Source of the DNA: Melioribacteraceae bacterium
GTDB lineage: Bacteria; Bacteroidota; Ignavibacteria; Ignavibacteriales; Melioribacteraceae
Assembly (NCBI GenBank): GCA_035362835.1
Contig: DAOSDY010000001.1
Location: 186,001 to 250,000 of the forward strand
Direction: 5' to 3'
DNA: 64,000 nt
The notes beneath the pieces were generated by a model that was given only the letters and a program-made list of their open reading frames with translations, did no database searches and was not told the origin of the DNA. Shown here piece by piece: positions 53,428 to 62,393 of the stretch (positions within the stretch are counted from its first letter, which is position 1; each line of letters opens with the position of its first letter). The translations under genes were made by a program, and so were the position numbers.

Positions 53428-55164
53428 TTATTTATTTCGCAAATAGATTTCCATTTCAACCGCAGCAGTTATAACCGCGCCCAAACCTCTCGGGTCGTTA
53501 TCGAACCGTTCTCTATTAAAGTAGAAATCGAGGTCGTTGCCAATTCCCGTTCCTCTTGTAATATCTTTGACAACACCGTCGCTGGTTATATTTTTTTTAA
53601 GTGCATTCCACGCAAGCAGTAAATTTTTTTCATACGATTTGCTTACCCATCCGTTTTTAATTCCCCTTGCCAGACCGATTATAAACATTGCGGTGCATGA
53701 GGTCTCTTCAAACGAATCATTCCGATCAAGTACCTGGTGCCACATACCCGACTGATCCTGATGCTTTATGAGTCCGGAGATATGTTCTTTAAATATTTTT
53801 TTGATTTTGTTAAAGTCCTTATGATTGCCGGGAATATTCATCAGAGCATCTGAAGAAGCCCAGATAATCCAGCCGTTAGCACGTCCCCAGAAAGCGACAG
53901 ATTTTTCATTCGCAAAATCGAACCAGGCATGTTTGTATAATTTTTTCTCTTTATCGAAAAGATATTTATTGAAATTAATAATCTGTACGGATGCATCATT
54001 CAGATAATCCGGATTGTTATAGAGCTTTGATGCACGGAGAAGATATGGAACGGACATAAAGAGGTCGTCTGCCCATACGGTCATTTCCCGCGGTTCCGGC
54101 CTGCAGAGAGTTCCATCGCTTAAGCGCGATTGTCCATTGGAGACATAATCAAGAACAGGTTTAATTACAATTTCATGTTTCGGGTCGGGTTTATCGAGCA
54201 TCTGCTGGATGTACGGGAGCGCAGGTGCCGATGCGTCGTCCAGCATTCCTATTCTGAATAACCGGTGATTCGAGGAACGGAATCCGTCCATTTCAAAATA
54301 TTGTTTTTGAAATAGATCAAAGTTTGCATATGTAAAGTCAGTAACCTTTTCAACATAATCGGAATATTTTTTTTCACCGGATATTTTCGCCAGATGCTGA
54401 AATCCGAATAGAACAGTGCCTGTCGGGTACATCCATTCAACAAAAGATTCACGTTTGTAGACCGCGTCATCTTTTATAACAAGCTCAAGGAGAAGATTCT
54501 GTTTTTCCATTTGCCATGTTAAATAATCACTACCCCATTTATAATAGGAATGAATTCCTTTCTCAGGTGGAAATACTTCCTCTAATGGATTCGATTCATT
54601 TACTGCAAATCCTCCTATATAAAACCATTTTCCCGGCAGGTTATTAAATGGGGATGTGAATCCGGATTTTAACGGCGCCTCCGGTTCAGAGATTTCCCTT
54701 AAATATATTTTATTATTTCCGGAAAGAGTTTTTACCAAGATCTTATTCAGTCCGGCATTTAATTCCACTTCAATTGTATCCTGAAACTTGAATATTCCGT
54801 ATGCAATTTCTTTGAAACTGAATTTTGTATCTGAACCGTTTTCGAATACTAGTTTATCATTTATCCAGATTTTAGCAGGAGAACTGAAACTCAGGCCGTA
54901 TTTTAATTTTACATTTTCCTTTACATCAATTGAGGATAGAGCATAACCAGCACCTTTGTTTATTTTCCCGGGTATGTTGTTAAAATCGATTACCTGGATA
55001 TCAAGCTGGGGTGACTGAACAACCGGTTTCAATTCGAAAACAGTATCATTGATTACACGGTCGGCAATAGCACGGGCTATCTGAAGCGGAGTACGCTTAT
55101 CCTCTTCCGAACTGAATCCCGAAAAAATCAGAAGAAGTACAAATAAAAGAGTCTTTAATTTCAT
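53428..55164 (-). CDS. GH105 unsaturated uronyl hydrolase with N-terminal beta domain
   Basis: 578-aa exported protein. A signal peptide (1-19) is followed by an about 170-residue region with a beta-sandwich of PA14/CBM flavour (ALSSIDVKENVKLKYGLSF, AKIWINDKLVFENG). From about 215 there is a GH105 (alpha/alpha)6 barrel: YPTGTVLFGFQHLAK, the catalytic motif TVWADDLFMSVPYLL (D366/D367), AFWGRANGWIIWASSDAL and ETSCTAMFIIGLARGI. It removes unsaturated uronate from lyase products. It lies 2 bp after the GH20 gene. Start ATG at 55164. Confidence 0.88.
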   Translation of the reverse strand: MKLKTLLFVLLLIFSGFSSEEDKRTPLQIARAIADRVINDTVFELKPVVQSPQLDIQVIDFNNIPGKINKGAGYALSSIDVKENVKLKYGLSFSSPAKIWINDKLVFENGSDTKFSFKEIAYGIFKFQDTIEVELNAGLNKILVKTLSGNNKIYLREISEPEAPLKSGFTSPFNNLPGKWFYIGGFAVNESNPLEEVFPPEKGIHSYYKWGSDYLTWQMEKQNLLLELVIKDDAVYKRESFVEWMYPTGTVLFGFQHLAKISGEKKYSDYVEKVTDFTYANFDLFQKQYFEMDGFRSSNHRLFRIGMLDDASAPALPYIQQMLDKPDPKHEIVIKPVLDYVSNGQSRLSDGTLCRPEPREMTVWADDLFMSVPYLLRASKLYNNPDYLNDASVQIINFNKYLFDKEKKLYKHAWFDFANEKSVAFWGRANGWIIWASSDALMNIPGNHKDFNKIKKIFKEHISGLIKHQDQSGMWHQVLDRNDSFEETSCTAMFIIGLARGIKNGWVSKSYEKNLLLAWNALKKNITSDGVVKDITRGTGIGNDLDFYFNRERFDNDPRGLGAVITAAVEMEIYLRNK

Positions 55165-55166
55165 AA

Positions 55167-57752
55167 TTAATTATCCGTAACAATTCGATATCTGTTTTTA
55201 CTGTTTCTTACTGATGATTCCGGAAGACGGAATGTAAACCGCCAGTCACCAGACGTCTGGGATATTTTAAGCATCAGATTATTCTTCCCTTTCTTTAACG
55301 GAAGCATGAAAGGATCCTCTTTGCCCGGAATAGCCGGATCTTCTGCACCTTTAAATACGGAACTTCCGTTAATTATAACTTCAACTTCGTCGTCACCGCT
55401 TACGAGAGCATTGACGGACTGATCCTCTTCCGAGAAGATATTTGCAAAAGCATAGAGAACCGAATTCTGATTATTATCCGGAAAAATTTCGGCCAGTTTG
55501 ACTGTATCAGGATAATCAGTAACCACTCTGCGCCATCTGTATTTTGCCGAATCGAAAAAGAATTCTTCTGCAACTTTCGGTTCAGCATTCAATTCACCTC
55601 CCATTTCAATCAGATAATCCACCGCAGAGATTTTAGAATTATCCTTATTGATAATAGGGTTTACCATCAACCATTCACGAAAATATTTACCCGGCAGCTT
55701 AGTAATTGAAAGCCGAGTTGATTCAGCCGAAGGGAGAGGAAGCGAGCTGTCAATATTTTTAAGCGCAGCTTTAAGCCGGCTTTTTATATCGTTATAATCA
55801 TCGACCTTTTTCTGATAGCGGCTTGAAATCCGGTCGAGCGCATAAGTATGATTCTCCTGCAACCAGAGAATTTCAAAATCCGCTTTTACTCCATTTATCT
55901 GCCGGATTAATCTTTCAATATTATTCAATGATTGAAGAATCAAGTTTCGAGCGGCAGATCTGTTTTTATTCTGAATATTAAGAGCTTCTTTATAAGATTC
56001 CGCCGATTGAATTAGAATCATCCTTTCATTAACAAGTACGCGGTAAAGATCAATTATGAACTGAATAAAATTCCTCTCTTCCATATGGAAAACAAATTGA
56101 GAATTAATCAGTTCTTTCTCTGCGTCTGATATAATTCCACTGACTTCATCCCAATCAACAAGCGAAATTTTTGTACTCCTGCCGGAATCCGGAACTAATT
56201 TGCTGAACAGGATTTTGTCATTCATACCATCTGTCGATTCGAGTGGAATCAGTTCATTCAGTTTCCATATTGAAGAAGTAAGAGAATTGTTAGAGCCGGC
56301 ATAGATCGCTCTGTTAAACCGGGAATCAAAATCGCGGTCATCTGAATTATGGTTCCAGCATTTTTCTGCACCATAGGCAACACCGAGCCAATCATTATTA
56401 AAGAGAGCAGTACCGCCGTCATCCCAGACACAGACTAGTACACCGAATGCGCCGGCCTCTTTTCCTTCCGAAATAAATTTCTTAATGTTATTAAAAGCTT
56501 TATGAAAATCGGGGAAAATTTTATTCGAATTAAGAACGCCGGGAGAGATCATAAAATCGCGACCCGCACCTCTGAACGGTTTCAGGAATCTTTCGAAGTT
56601 TTCATTGTCGTCATAATTCCAGGTACCTACAATCATATCTTCCGGTAATCTCGGGATTATGCCGGGATAATCGAGTATAATATCTCCCCAGATAAGGGCT
56701 CTTACACCGTTAGCTTTAACATATTTATTGAGTCTGGTTACATGCTGAATATAAGCGCCGTCGTAGCCAATAGAATCGACCAGCCGTTTTGATTCGGCTT
56801 TACCGAGGTCGAAAGTTTCATCGCAGTTAATATTGAAGAATGGAGCGTCGAATGCAGGAATCATTTCATCGTAGATATCCTTGAGGAACTGATAGCTTTC
56901 CTCTTTAACCGGCGATATCAATGTTCCGCTTTCGCCGAGATGAGCATAATCCGGATTACTGAGAATACTCTGGAAATGACCGAATGATTGGAAACTCCCC
57001 ATAACAGTAATAAAATATTTTTTAGCATAATCGGAGATCTCTTTCCATTCCTCAATAGTATACGACCCGTCATCGGGAGCGATTGCAGGATGTTTTTTAG
57101 TTTTGACCACGTGTTCAACGTAGTGAGAAAACAGATTCACTTTTAATTCGGCCAGGCGCCGTATCTGGTATTTTACAAAGTCGAGGGTTGGAATCGGTCC
57201 GCGGCTGATGTCGTCCATCACGCCCCGGAACTCGAAAGAAGGATAATCCTTTATATAAACATTTGGAATTGTGCCGGTTCCAACCGAACCTTTTATAAGT
57301 TGTTTAAGTGACTGCAGACCGTAAAACACCCCTTTAACAGAATTAGCAGAAATAAAAATCCTGTTTTTCTCTATCAGAAGTAAATAGCCCTCATTTCCAA
57401 TTTCTTTTCCGGGAATTAGTTTAAGAGTCTCGCACAGTTTTTTAAAATTTCTATTCTTTGACGGAATACCGATTAAAAGTTCTGATCCGGAATTCCGGCC
57501 GATAAATTTTTTATTGTATAAATGTGAAAAGACCGAATCAATATCATTCAGAACAATATTGAGGGATTCATTTTCATCCATAAAATTTCTGACGATTGTT
57601 CCAGCGGATAACTCAAAATATCCGTCAAAAATCCGGTACTCTTTAGGAAGCGGAATTATAGATAGAACTTTTTCCTGAGCTTTTGCAATTGGTGACAATA
57701 CCGACATGATAACAAGAGCTGTAAATAACCGTATTAATTTTTCTTTAACCAT
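55167..57752 (-). CDS. Secreted GH20 beta-N-acetylhexosaminidase-like protein
   Basis: 861-aa exported protein (signal ends IAKAQ). An N-terminal GH20b domain (VLSIIPLPKEYRIFDGYFEL; FISANSVKGVFYGLQSLKQL near 133-152) precedes the catalytic barrel (SFEFRGVMDDISRGPIPTLD) with the adjacent acid pair D311-E312 in NINCDETFDLG. GTWNYDDNENF follows, then a long C-terminal part with a late beta domain. GH20 enzymes remove terminal GlcNAc or GalNAc. The barrel departs from canonical hexosaminidases (SRGPIPT for the usual ARHF), so the sugar is uncertain. It overlaps the upstream gene by 19 bases. Start ATG at 57752. Confidence 0.84.
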   Translation of the reverse strand: MVKEKLIRLFTALVIMSVLSPIAKAQEKVLSIIPLPKEYRIFDGYFELSAGTIVRNFMDENESLNIVLNDIDSVFSHLYNKKFIGRNSGSELLIGIPSKNRNFKKLCETLKLIPGKEIGNEGYLLLIEKNRIFISANSVKGVFYGLQSLKQLIKGSVGTGTIPNVYIKDYPSFEFRGVMDDISRGPIPTLDFVKYQIRRLAELKVNLFSHYVEHVVKTKKHPAIAPDDGSYTIEEWKEISDYAKKYFITVMGSFQSFGHFQSILSNPDYAHLGESGTLISPVKEESYQFLKDIYDEMIPAFDAPFFNINCDETFDLGKAESKRLVDSIGYDGAYIQHVTRLNKYVKANGVRALIWGDIILDYPGIIPRLPEDMIVGTWNYDDNENFERFLKPFRGAGRDFMISPGVLNSNKIFPDFHKAFNNIKKFISEGKEAGAFGVLVCVWDDGGTALFNNDWLGVAYGAEKCWNHNSDDRDFDSRFNRAIYAGSNNSLTSSIWKLNELIPLESTDGMNDKILFSKLVPDSGRSTKISLVDWDEVSGIISDAEKELINSQFVFHMEERNFIQFIIDLYRVLVNERMILIQSAESYKEALNIQNKNRSAARNLILQSLNNIERLIRQINGVKADFEILWLQENHTYALDRISSRYQKKVDDYNDIKSRLKAALKNIDSSLPLPSAESTRLSITKLPGKYFREWLMVNPIINKDNSKISAVDYLIEMGGELNAEPKVAEEFFFDSAKYRWRRVVTDYPDTVKLAEIFPDNNQNSVLYAFANIFSEEDQSVNALVSGDDEVEVIINGSSVFKGAEDPAIPGKEDPFMLPLKKGKNNLMLKISQTSGDWRFTFRLPESSVRNSKNRYRIVTDN

Positions 57753-58645
57753 TTTTCCTCTAAGTATTTAGCTGCTGAAAGATATGCTACGTTCAGTTTT
57801 TTAACACCCGACTCTTCGCCTCCTATATCGATTCCGAAGTGACCGTCAAAACCATTATTATTTATCACCTCAAAAAATTTCTGCCAGTTTATAAGTCCCG
57901 CTCCAATTTCGAGATGTTCAACTTTACATCCCCTGTTGTCAGAAATATGGATATAACTCACAAAGTCTTTCACTTTCATAAAGGAAAGAACCAGATTCTC
58001 CTTGGTTGCAAAAAGATTTGCAGTATCAAAATTGAATTTGAGATTATCTTTTTTAACATCTCTTGCAAGACAGAGGAACCCATCGGTGGAGGAAGAGATT
58101 ACACCGACAGCCGGATGTACCTGGTATTCAAGTTTATAACCGGCAGCAATATCGCATAAAGTTTTATATGTATCTACGAGTTGATCCCAGAATTTATTCC
58201 ACGAGAAGTTATCGGGCAAATAAGCAAATCTGAGAGAATCCTCATCATAATGTCTTACAACCGGAATTTCCTTAGGGAATTGATACGGGGGCAGAGGTCC
58301 GTTGTCTAGTATTCCTTTAGAACCTAATACGGAAGCAACCTGACATCCCTTATCGAAGAGTTCGAGATTTGCCTCCCTTTCCTTCTTATCCATAGATGAC
58401 AAACCGGGAAGAACCGCACAGAAATAGGGGATAGAAATATTGTGCTCGTCGATCATTTTTTTTATGTCGAAACGCATTTCGAATACTTTTGTTAAATGAG
58501 TTTCTCTAATTCCTTCGATCTCGACCGACGAGAATCCGAGCGAATGCATCTCGCTTATATAATCGATTGTATTTTCGGCATTGGGAGGATAGCCGTATTT
58601 TGTAATCGGAAGCAAATAACAGCAAACTATTCTGGAATCAACCAT
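57734..58645 (-). CDS. Sugar phosphate isomerase/epimerase, xylose isomerase-like TIM barrel
   Basis: 303-aa cytoplasmic TIM-barrel protein of the AP endonuclease-2/xylose isomerase-like family. Expected metal-site strands are visible: FSSVEIEGIRE near 35, LEYQVHPAVGVISS, NFDTANLFA and VSYIHISDNRGCKVEHLEIGAG, ending GHFGIDIGGEESG. The DTAN and HISDNRG elements are standard. The substrate is unknown; members act on keto-sugars, inositols or hydroxypyruvate. It lies between the Nramp-like transporter and GH20, so it may process the imported product. Start ATG at 58645. Confidence 0.8.
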   Translation of the reverse strand: MVDSRIVCCYLLPITKYGYPPNAENTIDYISEMHSLGFSSVEIEGIRETHLTKVFEMRFDIKKMIDEHNISIPYFCAVLPGLSSMDKKEREANLELFDKGCQVASVLGSKGILDNGPLPPYQFPKEIPVVRHYDEDSLRFAYLPDNFSWNKFWDQLVDTYKTLCDIAAGYKLEYQVHPAVGVISSSTDGFLCLARDVKKDNLKFNFDTANLFATKENLVLSFMKVKDFVSYIHISDNRGCKVEHLEIGAGLINWQKFFEVINNNGFDGHFGIDIGGEESGVKKLNVAYLSAAKYLEEKWLKKN

Positions 58646-58659
58646 TTCAATTCCACCTC

Positions 58660-59892
58660 TTAAAATAAATCAACAAGTGCGACAGATCCAATTCCCGACA
58701 TAATGAGCGAGAAGATGAAGATAATTGAAAGGATTATATTCATTCCTCTTGATGCTTTATACTCACCCATCAATGAAGGTTTGTTAATTAATATCATCAT
58801 TAGGATAATAACTACAGGTGTTACTACAAGTGTAAATGCCTGGGAAGCGATCATAACAAGAACCGGTCTTCCGCCGAATATTGGTACAACGAGTCCAAGA
58901 GAAGCATAGAAGATTACAATTCCCCTGCTGCGCCATTTTTTGAAATCGAGCTTTTCATGATTGTAGTCGGAAAGAAGTAGAGGAACAAGCATATAATGGG
59001 GATAGAGTGATGATAATCCCGCACAAACAATTCCCGCAACAAAAATCGATATTGCAAATCTTCCTGCAAGAGGTTCGAGCAGACGGATCATATCGATAGC
59101 ATTTTCGATATGAAGGCCTTTCGGGAAAAGAGTTCCGGCAGCACTCGCCATAACAGCAATGCTCAGTAGAAACATTAATGCGGAAGAAATAAAAGCATCT
59201 CTCTTTTCAAACTTCAGATCATCGAGTTTCCAGTCCTTTTGTTTTACAGTTACAGAGCGAACCACATACAATACACCGCCCATCGTAGTACCGATCATAC
59301 CGGTAACAATCAACGCAGCATTTGAATCCGACGGGATGTTCGGGATAAGTCCTTCTATAACTGCGCCGGCATCGGGAATAACCATAAAGGAAGTGAGAAT
59401 AAAACTTAAACCCATGAGCGTGACAAAAACAGTTAGAATCTTTTCAATCAGACTGTACCTGCCGTTCAATAATGTAAAAACCATAACAGCAGCCAGGATT
59501 AAGGCCAGTATTACAGTATTAAAACCCTCGCCCGATTCAGTGAGCGGTATAGACCATTCCCTGATAACATCAGTAACAATAGCCATAACTCCGATGCTGG
59601 AAACCATTTCTGTAAAGATTATTGTTGCCAGGACAAAAATTGTAATCCCCTTACCGAAATGTTCCTTATAACTTTCGAGTGCGGTTTTTCCGGTTACGAC
59701 AGTAAACCTGCCGAAGGCGACGACAAGAAAATATGTGAAGATACAGGATAGAAGTACAGCCCAAGTAAGCATCATTCCATGAGACGCGCCGGCAGATGCC
59801 ATAGTAGTAACGCTTCCGGTTCCGATATTATAACCGACAAGGAATAAGCCGGGACCGATAGACGACATAAATATTAAAAGTTTGTTTTTCAT
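58660..59892 (-). CDS. Nramp-fold transporter lacking the metal-binding motifs
   Basis: 410-aa membrane protein with about 11 helices and the Nramp/APC fold opening IGPGLFLVGYNIGTGSVTT. In true Nramp carriers helix 1 has DPGN; here the aligned residues are IGTG (23-26). Helix 6 normally has MPHN; here it is MGGV (203-206, in GMIGTTMGGVLYVVRSVTV). Both metal-ligand sets are therefore missing, so Mn/Fe transport is unlikely. It is embedded in a run of polysaccharide enzymes, which hints at an organic substrate. It could be annotated by similarity as a manganese transporter; I would not accept that. Start ATG at 59892. Confidence 0.8.
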   Translation of the reverse strand: MKNKLLIFMSSIGPGLFLVGYNIGTGSVTTMASAGASHGMMLTWAVLLSCIFTYFLVVAFGRFTVVTGKTALESYKEHFGKGITIFVLATIIFTEMVSSIGVMAIVTDVIREWSIPLTESGEGFNTVILALILAAVMVFTLLNGRYSLIEKILTVFVTLMGLSFILTSFMVIPDAGAVIEGLIPNIPSDSNAALIVTGMIGTTMGGVLYVVRSVTVKQKDWKLDDLKFEKRDAFISSALMFLLSIAVMASAAGTLFPKGLHIENAIDMIRLLEPLAGRFAISIFVAGIVCAGLSSLYPHYMLVPLLLSDYNHEKLDFKKWRSRGIVIFYASLGLVVPIFGGRPVLVMIASQAFTLVVTPVVIILMMILINKPSLMGEYKASRGMNIILSIIFIFSLIMSGIGSVALVDLF

Positions 59893-59896
59893 TTTT

Positions 59897-61114
59897 TTAT
59901 CTGGTTAGTTCAAAGGAATCGAATAATCGACCGTCGACAGTATAAGAATTGTATACGAGTTTATTTTCTTTAACATCAACTACCTGGTATAATTGAATAT
60001 TATTGGCAGTCTTGACCATAATGCTGTCGTATTTATTACCAAGATCATACGCTTTAGGACCACTAACAGAAACAATGTACACGGTACCTTGGGCGTCATC
60101 ACTTACAATTTTGCCTTCAAATATTTTTTTTGAACGGGCATACGTATGATCATGCCCGGTAAGAACCAGATCAACTCCATATTTATCAAATAAGGGCTGG
60201 AATGCATCTCTGGTTATTCTGCTGTCCCTATCACTTCCGGAAGAATAGACCGGATGATGGAAGCAGACAATTGTCCAGTTCGCTACTGTATTTTGAAGAA
60301 CCTGTTCAAGCCAGACTGCCTGTTCTTTAACTCGTGATTGGGAATTAATAATAATAAACCTGGTTCCCTGGTAATCGAGATAATAATTAGTTTCTTTCAA
60401 TTCACTCAGACCGTTTTGAGGAAGAGTAAAATGAGATGTCCATGTTGAACCTATATCATTAGTACGTCTTGATTTCCCGTCGACCATTATTCTTTGATGA
60501 TCGTGGTTACCTGGTGCCGCGATTATTGGTGTTACTCTCGGGATAAATCCGGCGGCATAAAAGAATTCGCCCCACAAATGATCGAACGGATCTGTAACAA
60601 GGTCTCCGCCGATAAGCCAGAAACTGGCATTCGGTGCTTTCCTGAAAGTTTCCCTGAATAATCTTGAACAATGCTCTTTTAAATCGTTTTGAGGATCGCC
60701 GAGATAGACAAAGCTGAAATCTTTTGTCTCATTTGAGGCGGTTGTAAATTGATTCCATTCGCTCCAGACTGAATCGGAGCCGACTCTATAAACATATTTT
60801 GTTTCAGGGTCGAGGTTTTTGATAACTGCCGAATAATGATAAACCACTTCGCTGCGGTCAGAAACAAATTTTTCTTTTTGTGCGCTATGGGAACTTGCGG
60901 ATTTAACGAATTCAGTCCATTGGGTAGCCCGGGATATTTCAACTTTCGGATCAGACGATTCTTTAACAGTTCTCCATGTAACCGCAATTTCTGATGCGGG
61001 ATTTTCAGTAAGATTTAAAATTATTCTATCGGGAATGGTTTCCGGATCCTGCGACTGCCCGTAAAGAAGAGCCCCAATAAAAAGAAGGAGTATTGTTATT
61101 AGTTTCTTATTCAT
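59897..61114 (-). CDS. Secreted purple acid phosphatase-like metallophosphoesterase
   Basis: 405 aa from ATG 61114, chosen for GGGGA 5 nt upstream and the signal peptide ending ALLYGQ; an upstream in-frame TTG overlaps the previous stop. An N-terminal fibronectin-like PAP domain (PASEIAVTWRT, VKNLDPETKYVYRVG-like) precedes the dinuclear metal domain: FVYLGDPQND, GGDLVTD, APGNHDH, CFHHPVYSSG and LTGHDHTYARS, all five motifs. It probably removes phosphate esters outside the cytoplasm. Its link to the polysaccharide is unclear. Confidence 0.9.
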   Translation of the reverse strand: MNKKLITILLLFIGALLYGQSQDPETIPDRIILNLTENPASEIAVTWRTVKESSDPKVEISRATQWTEFVKSASSHSAQKEKFVSDRSEVVYHYSAVIKNLDPETKYVYRVGSDSVWSEWNQFTTASNETKDFSFVYLGDPQNDLKEHCSRLFRETFRKAPNASFWLIGGDLVTDPFDHLWGEFFYAAGFIPRVTPIIAAPGNHDHQRIMVDGKSRRTNDIGSTWTSHFTLPQNGLSELKETNYYLDYQGTRFIIINSQSRVKEQAVWLEQVLQNTVANWTIVCFHHPVYSSGSDRDSRITRDAFQPLFDKYGVDLVLTGHDHTYARSKKIFEGKIVSDDAQGTVYIVSVSGPKAYDLGNKYDSIMVKTANNIQLYQVVDVKENKLVYNSYTVDGRLFDSFELTR

Positions 61115-61128
61115 ACATTCCCCAATAA

Positions 61129-62373
61129 TCAATTGAATTTATAATTGTAATAATCGCATAAAAATCTGAGTCCGAAAGAAGTTCCCACATCTCTCTGTGT
61201 AAGCCAGATTTTTCCCTGCCGGCTCCTGGTTCTTGAATCAATAACGGAACCGCGGAGGTTCGGGTCGGGATGATCGGAAGAGAATCTGTTTTTAAGAATC
61301 CATTTGAGAGAAAGTTCTATACTGTCTTTAAATTCCTGGTAACCGTTATTAACAAGTCTGATAGCCAGTATTCCGCAGAACGCGGTTGCAGAGCCCGTAA
61401 CTGAATTCTCATTATATCTTCCATCCAGGAAATTTACATAGAAGAAAGTGCCGTCCTTCCTCATAGCTTTAAGATAGGTTCTCAAAGTTCTGGCAGCCGC
61501 TTCAAGGTATCTGCGGTCGCCTGTTAAATCAAATCCTTCAATAAGTGATTCGGCATACCATAAGTTGAAGCGTGGATGAAATGATCCTGCATCCTTGTTG
61601 TTGGGAGTAAAATCCATCCAGAGTCCGTACTGATCCTGTTTCTGAATCAGACTTTCGCACAGGTCTAGAAATACTTTTTTAAATTCATCATTCCCCGTGA
61701 ACTCATACATATCTTTGAATAGAGATCCCTCGTTATTCGGGCGCGAGACATCATAAAGTGTCTGTTCTTTTTTATCGGGCCAGAAGGGACTATTTTCTTT
61801 AAGCACATTTCCTGTTTTGGGATCGACAGCATCGTAAAAGACGCCGTGCCCAGGGACATACATATGCTTGAGCATCCATTTACCTGCGCTGGTAGCGACC
61901 TCCGCATATTTTTTATCGCCTGTAGTTTTATAGAGATTGAATAATCCCGGGGTACCGTCTGTAACTGTTGCGAATACAATATTGTCATTACCGTCGCCGT
62001 GAATTGCATTAAGCATTCCTTTGAGTACCGGATGATCGGTTATTAGGAGACTTGTCCACCAGTTCCCTGCCCGAATTGCCTCATTCAGATATTTCTGATT
62101 CTTTGTGATTTTATAAGATTCTACGAGAGCATTAATAACCTGGCCTGTATGCCACGGAGGCTCATACTCGTACCACTTACCTTCGGTAAGATTGTAATCG
62201 CATCTCGATTTTCCATGTTCATCGAGCAGAGTAAAAGCGGCAAAGTTCGAAGTTTCTATAATAGCTTTAAGGACAGCTTCCTTTTCAAAAGATTGATTTT
62301 GAGCTGTCAGCGTCCCCGTTATCAAAACGATTACAAGGGGGATTAGAGCAAATCCTTTCATATAACTTTTCAT
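61129..62373 (-). CDS. Secreted alpha/alpha-toroid protein, probable glycan-active enzyme
   Basis: 414-aa exported protein with signal ending TLTAQ. It is helical with repeated inner/outer pairs: EPPWHTGQVINALVESYKI, YLNEAIRAGNWWTSLL, TDGTPGLFNLYKTTGDKKYAE, NNEGSLFKDMYEFTGNDEF, and FHPRFNLWYAESLIEGFDL. The layout resembles GH88/GH105 or related (alpha/alpha)6 barrels, and WYEYEPPWHTG and DVSRPNNEGS could line an active site, but no diagnostic catalytic motif is clear. I do not assign a family. It lies 21 bp after the GH84-like gene. Confidence 0.6.
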   Translation of the reverse strand: MKSYMKGFALIPLVIVLITGTLTAQNQSFEKEAVLKAIIETSNFAAFTLLDEHGKSRCDYNLTEGKWYEYEPPWHTGQVINALVESYKITKNQKYLNEAIRAGNWWTSLLITDHPVLKGMLNAIHGDGNDNIVFATVTDGTPGLFNLYKTTGDKKYAEVATSAGKWMLKHMYVPGHGVFYDAVDPKTGNVLKENSPFWPDKKEQTLYDVSRPNNEGSLFKDMYEFTGNDEFKKVFLDLCESLIQKQDQYGLWMDFTPNNKDAGSFHPRFNLWYAESLIEGFDLTGDRRYLEAAARTLRTYLKAMRKDGTFFYVNFLDGRYNENSVTGSATAFCGILAIRLVNNGYQEFKDSIELSLKWILKNRFSSDHPDPNLRGSVIDSRTRSRQGKIWLTQRDVGTSFGLRFLCDYYNYKFN

Positions 62374-62393
62374 TTAATCTCCGGTGAATTTCA

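Noticed and set aside
53403..53459. Longer start for the NagB-like protein
   Set aside because: It overlaps the GH105 stop and the extra 19 residues do not match the family N-terminus.
58660..59892. Annotation as manganese/iron transporter MntH
   Set aside because: The metal-binding DPGN and MPH motifs are both absent, so the name would mislead.
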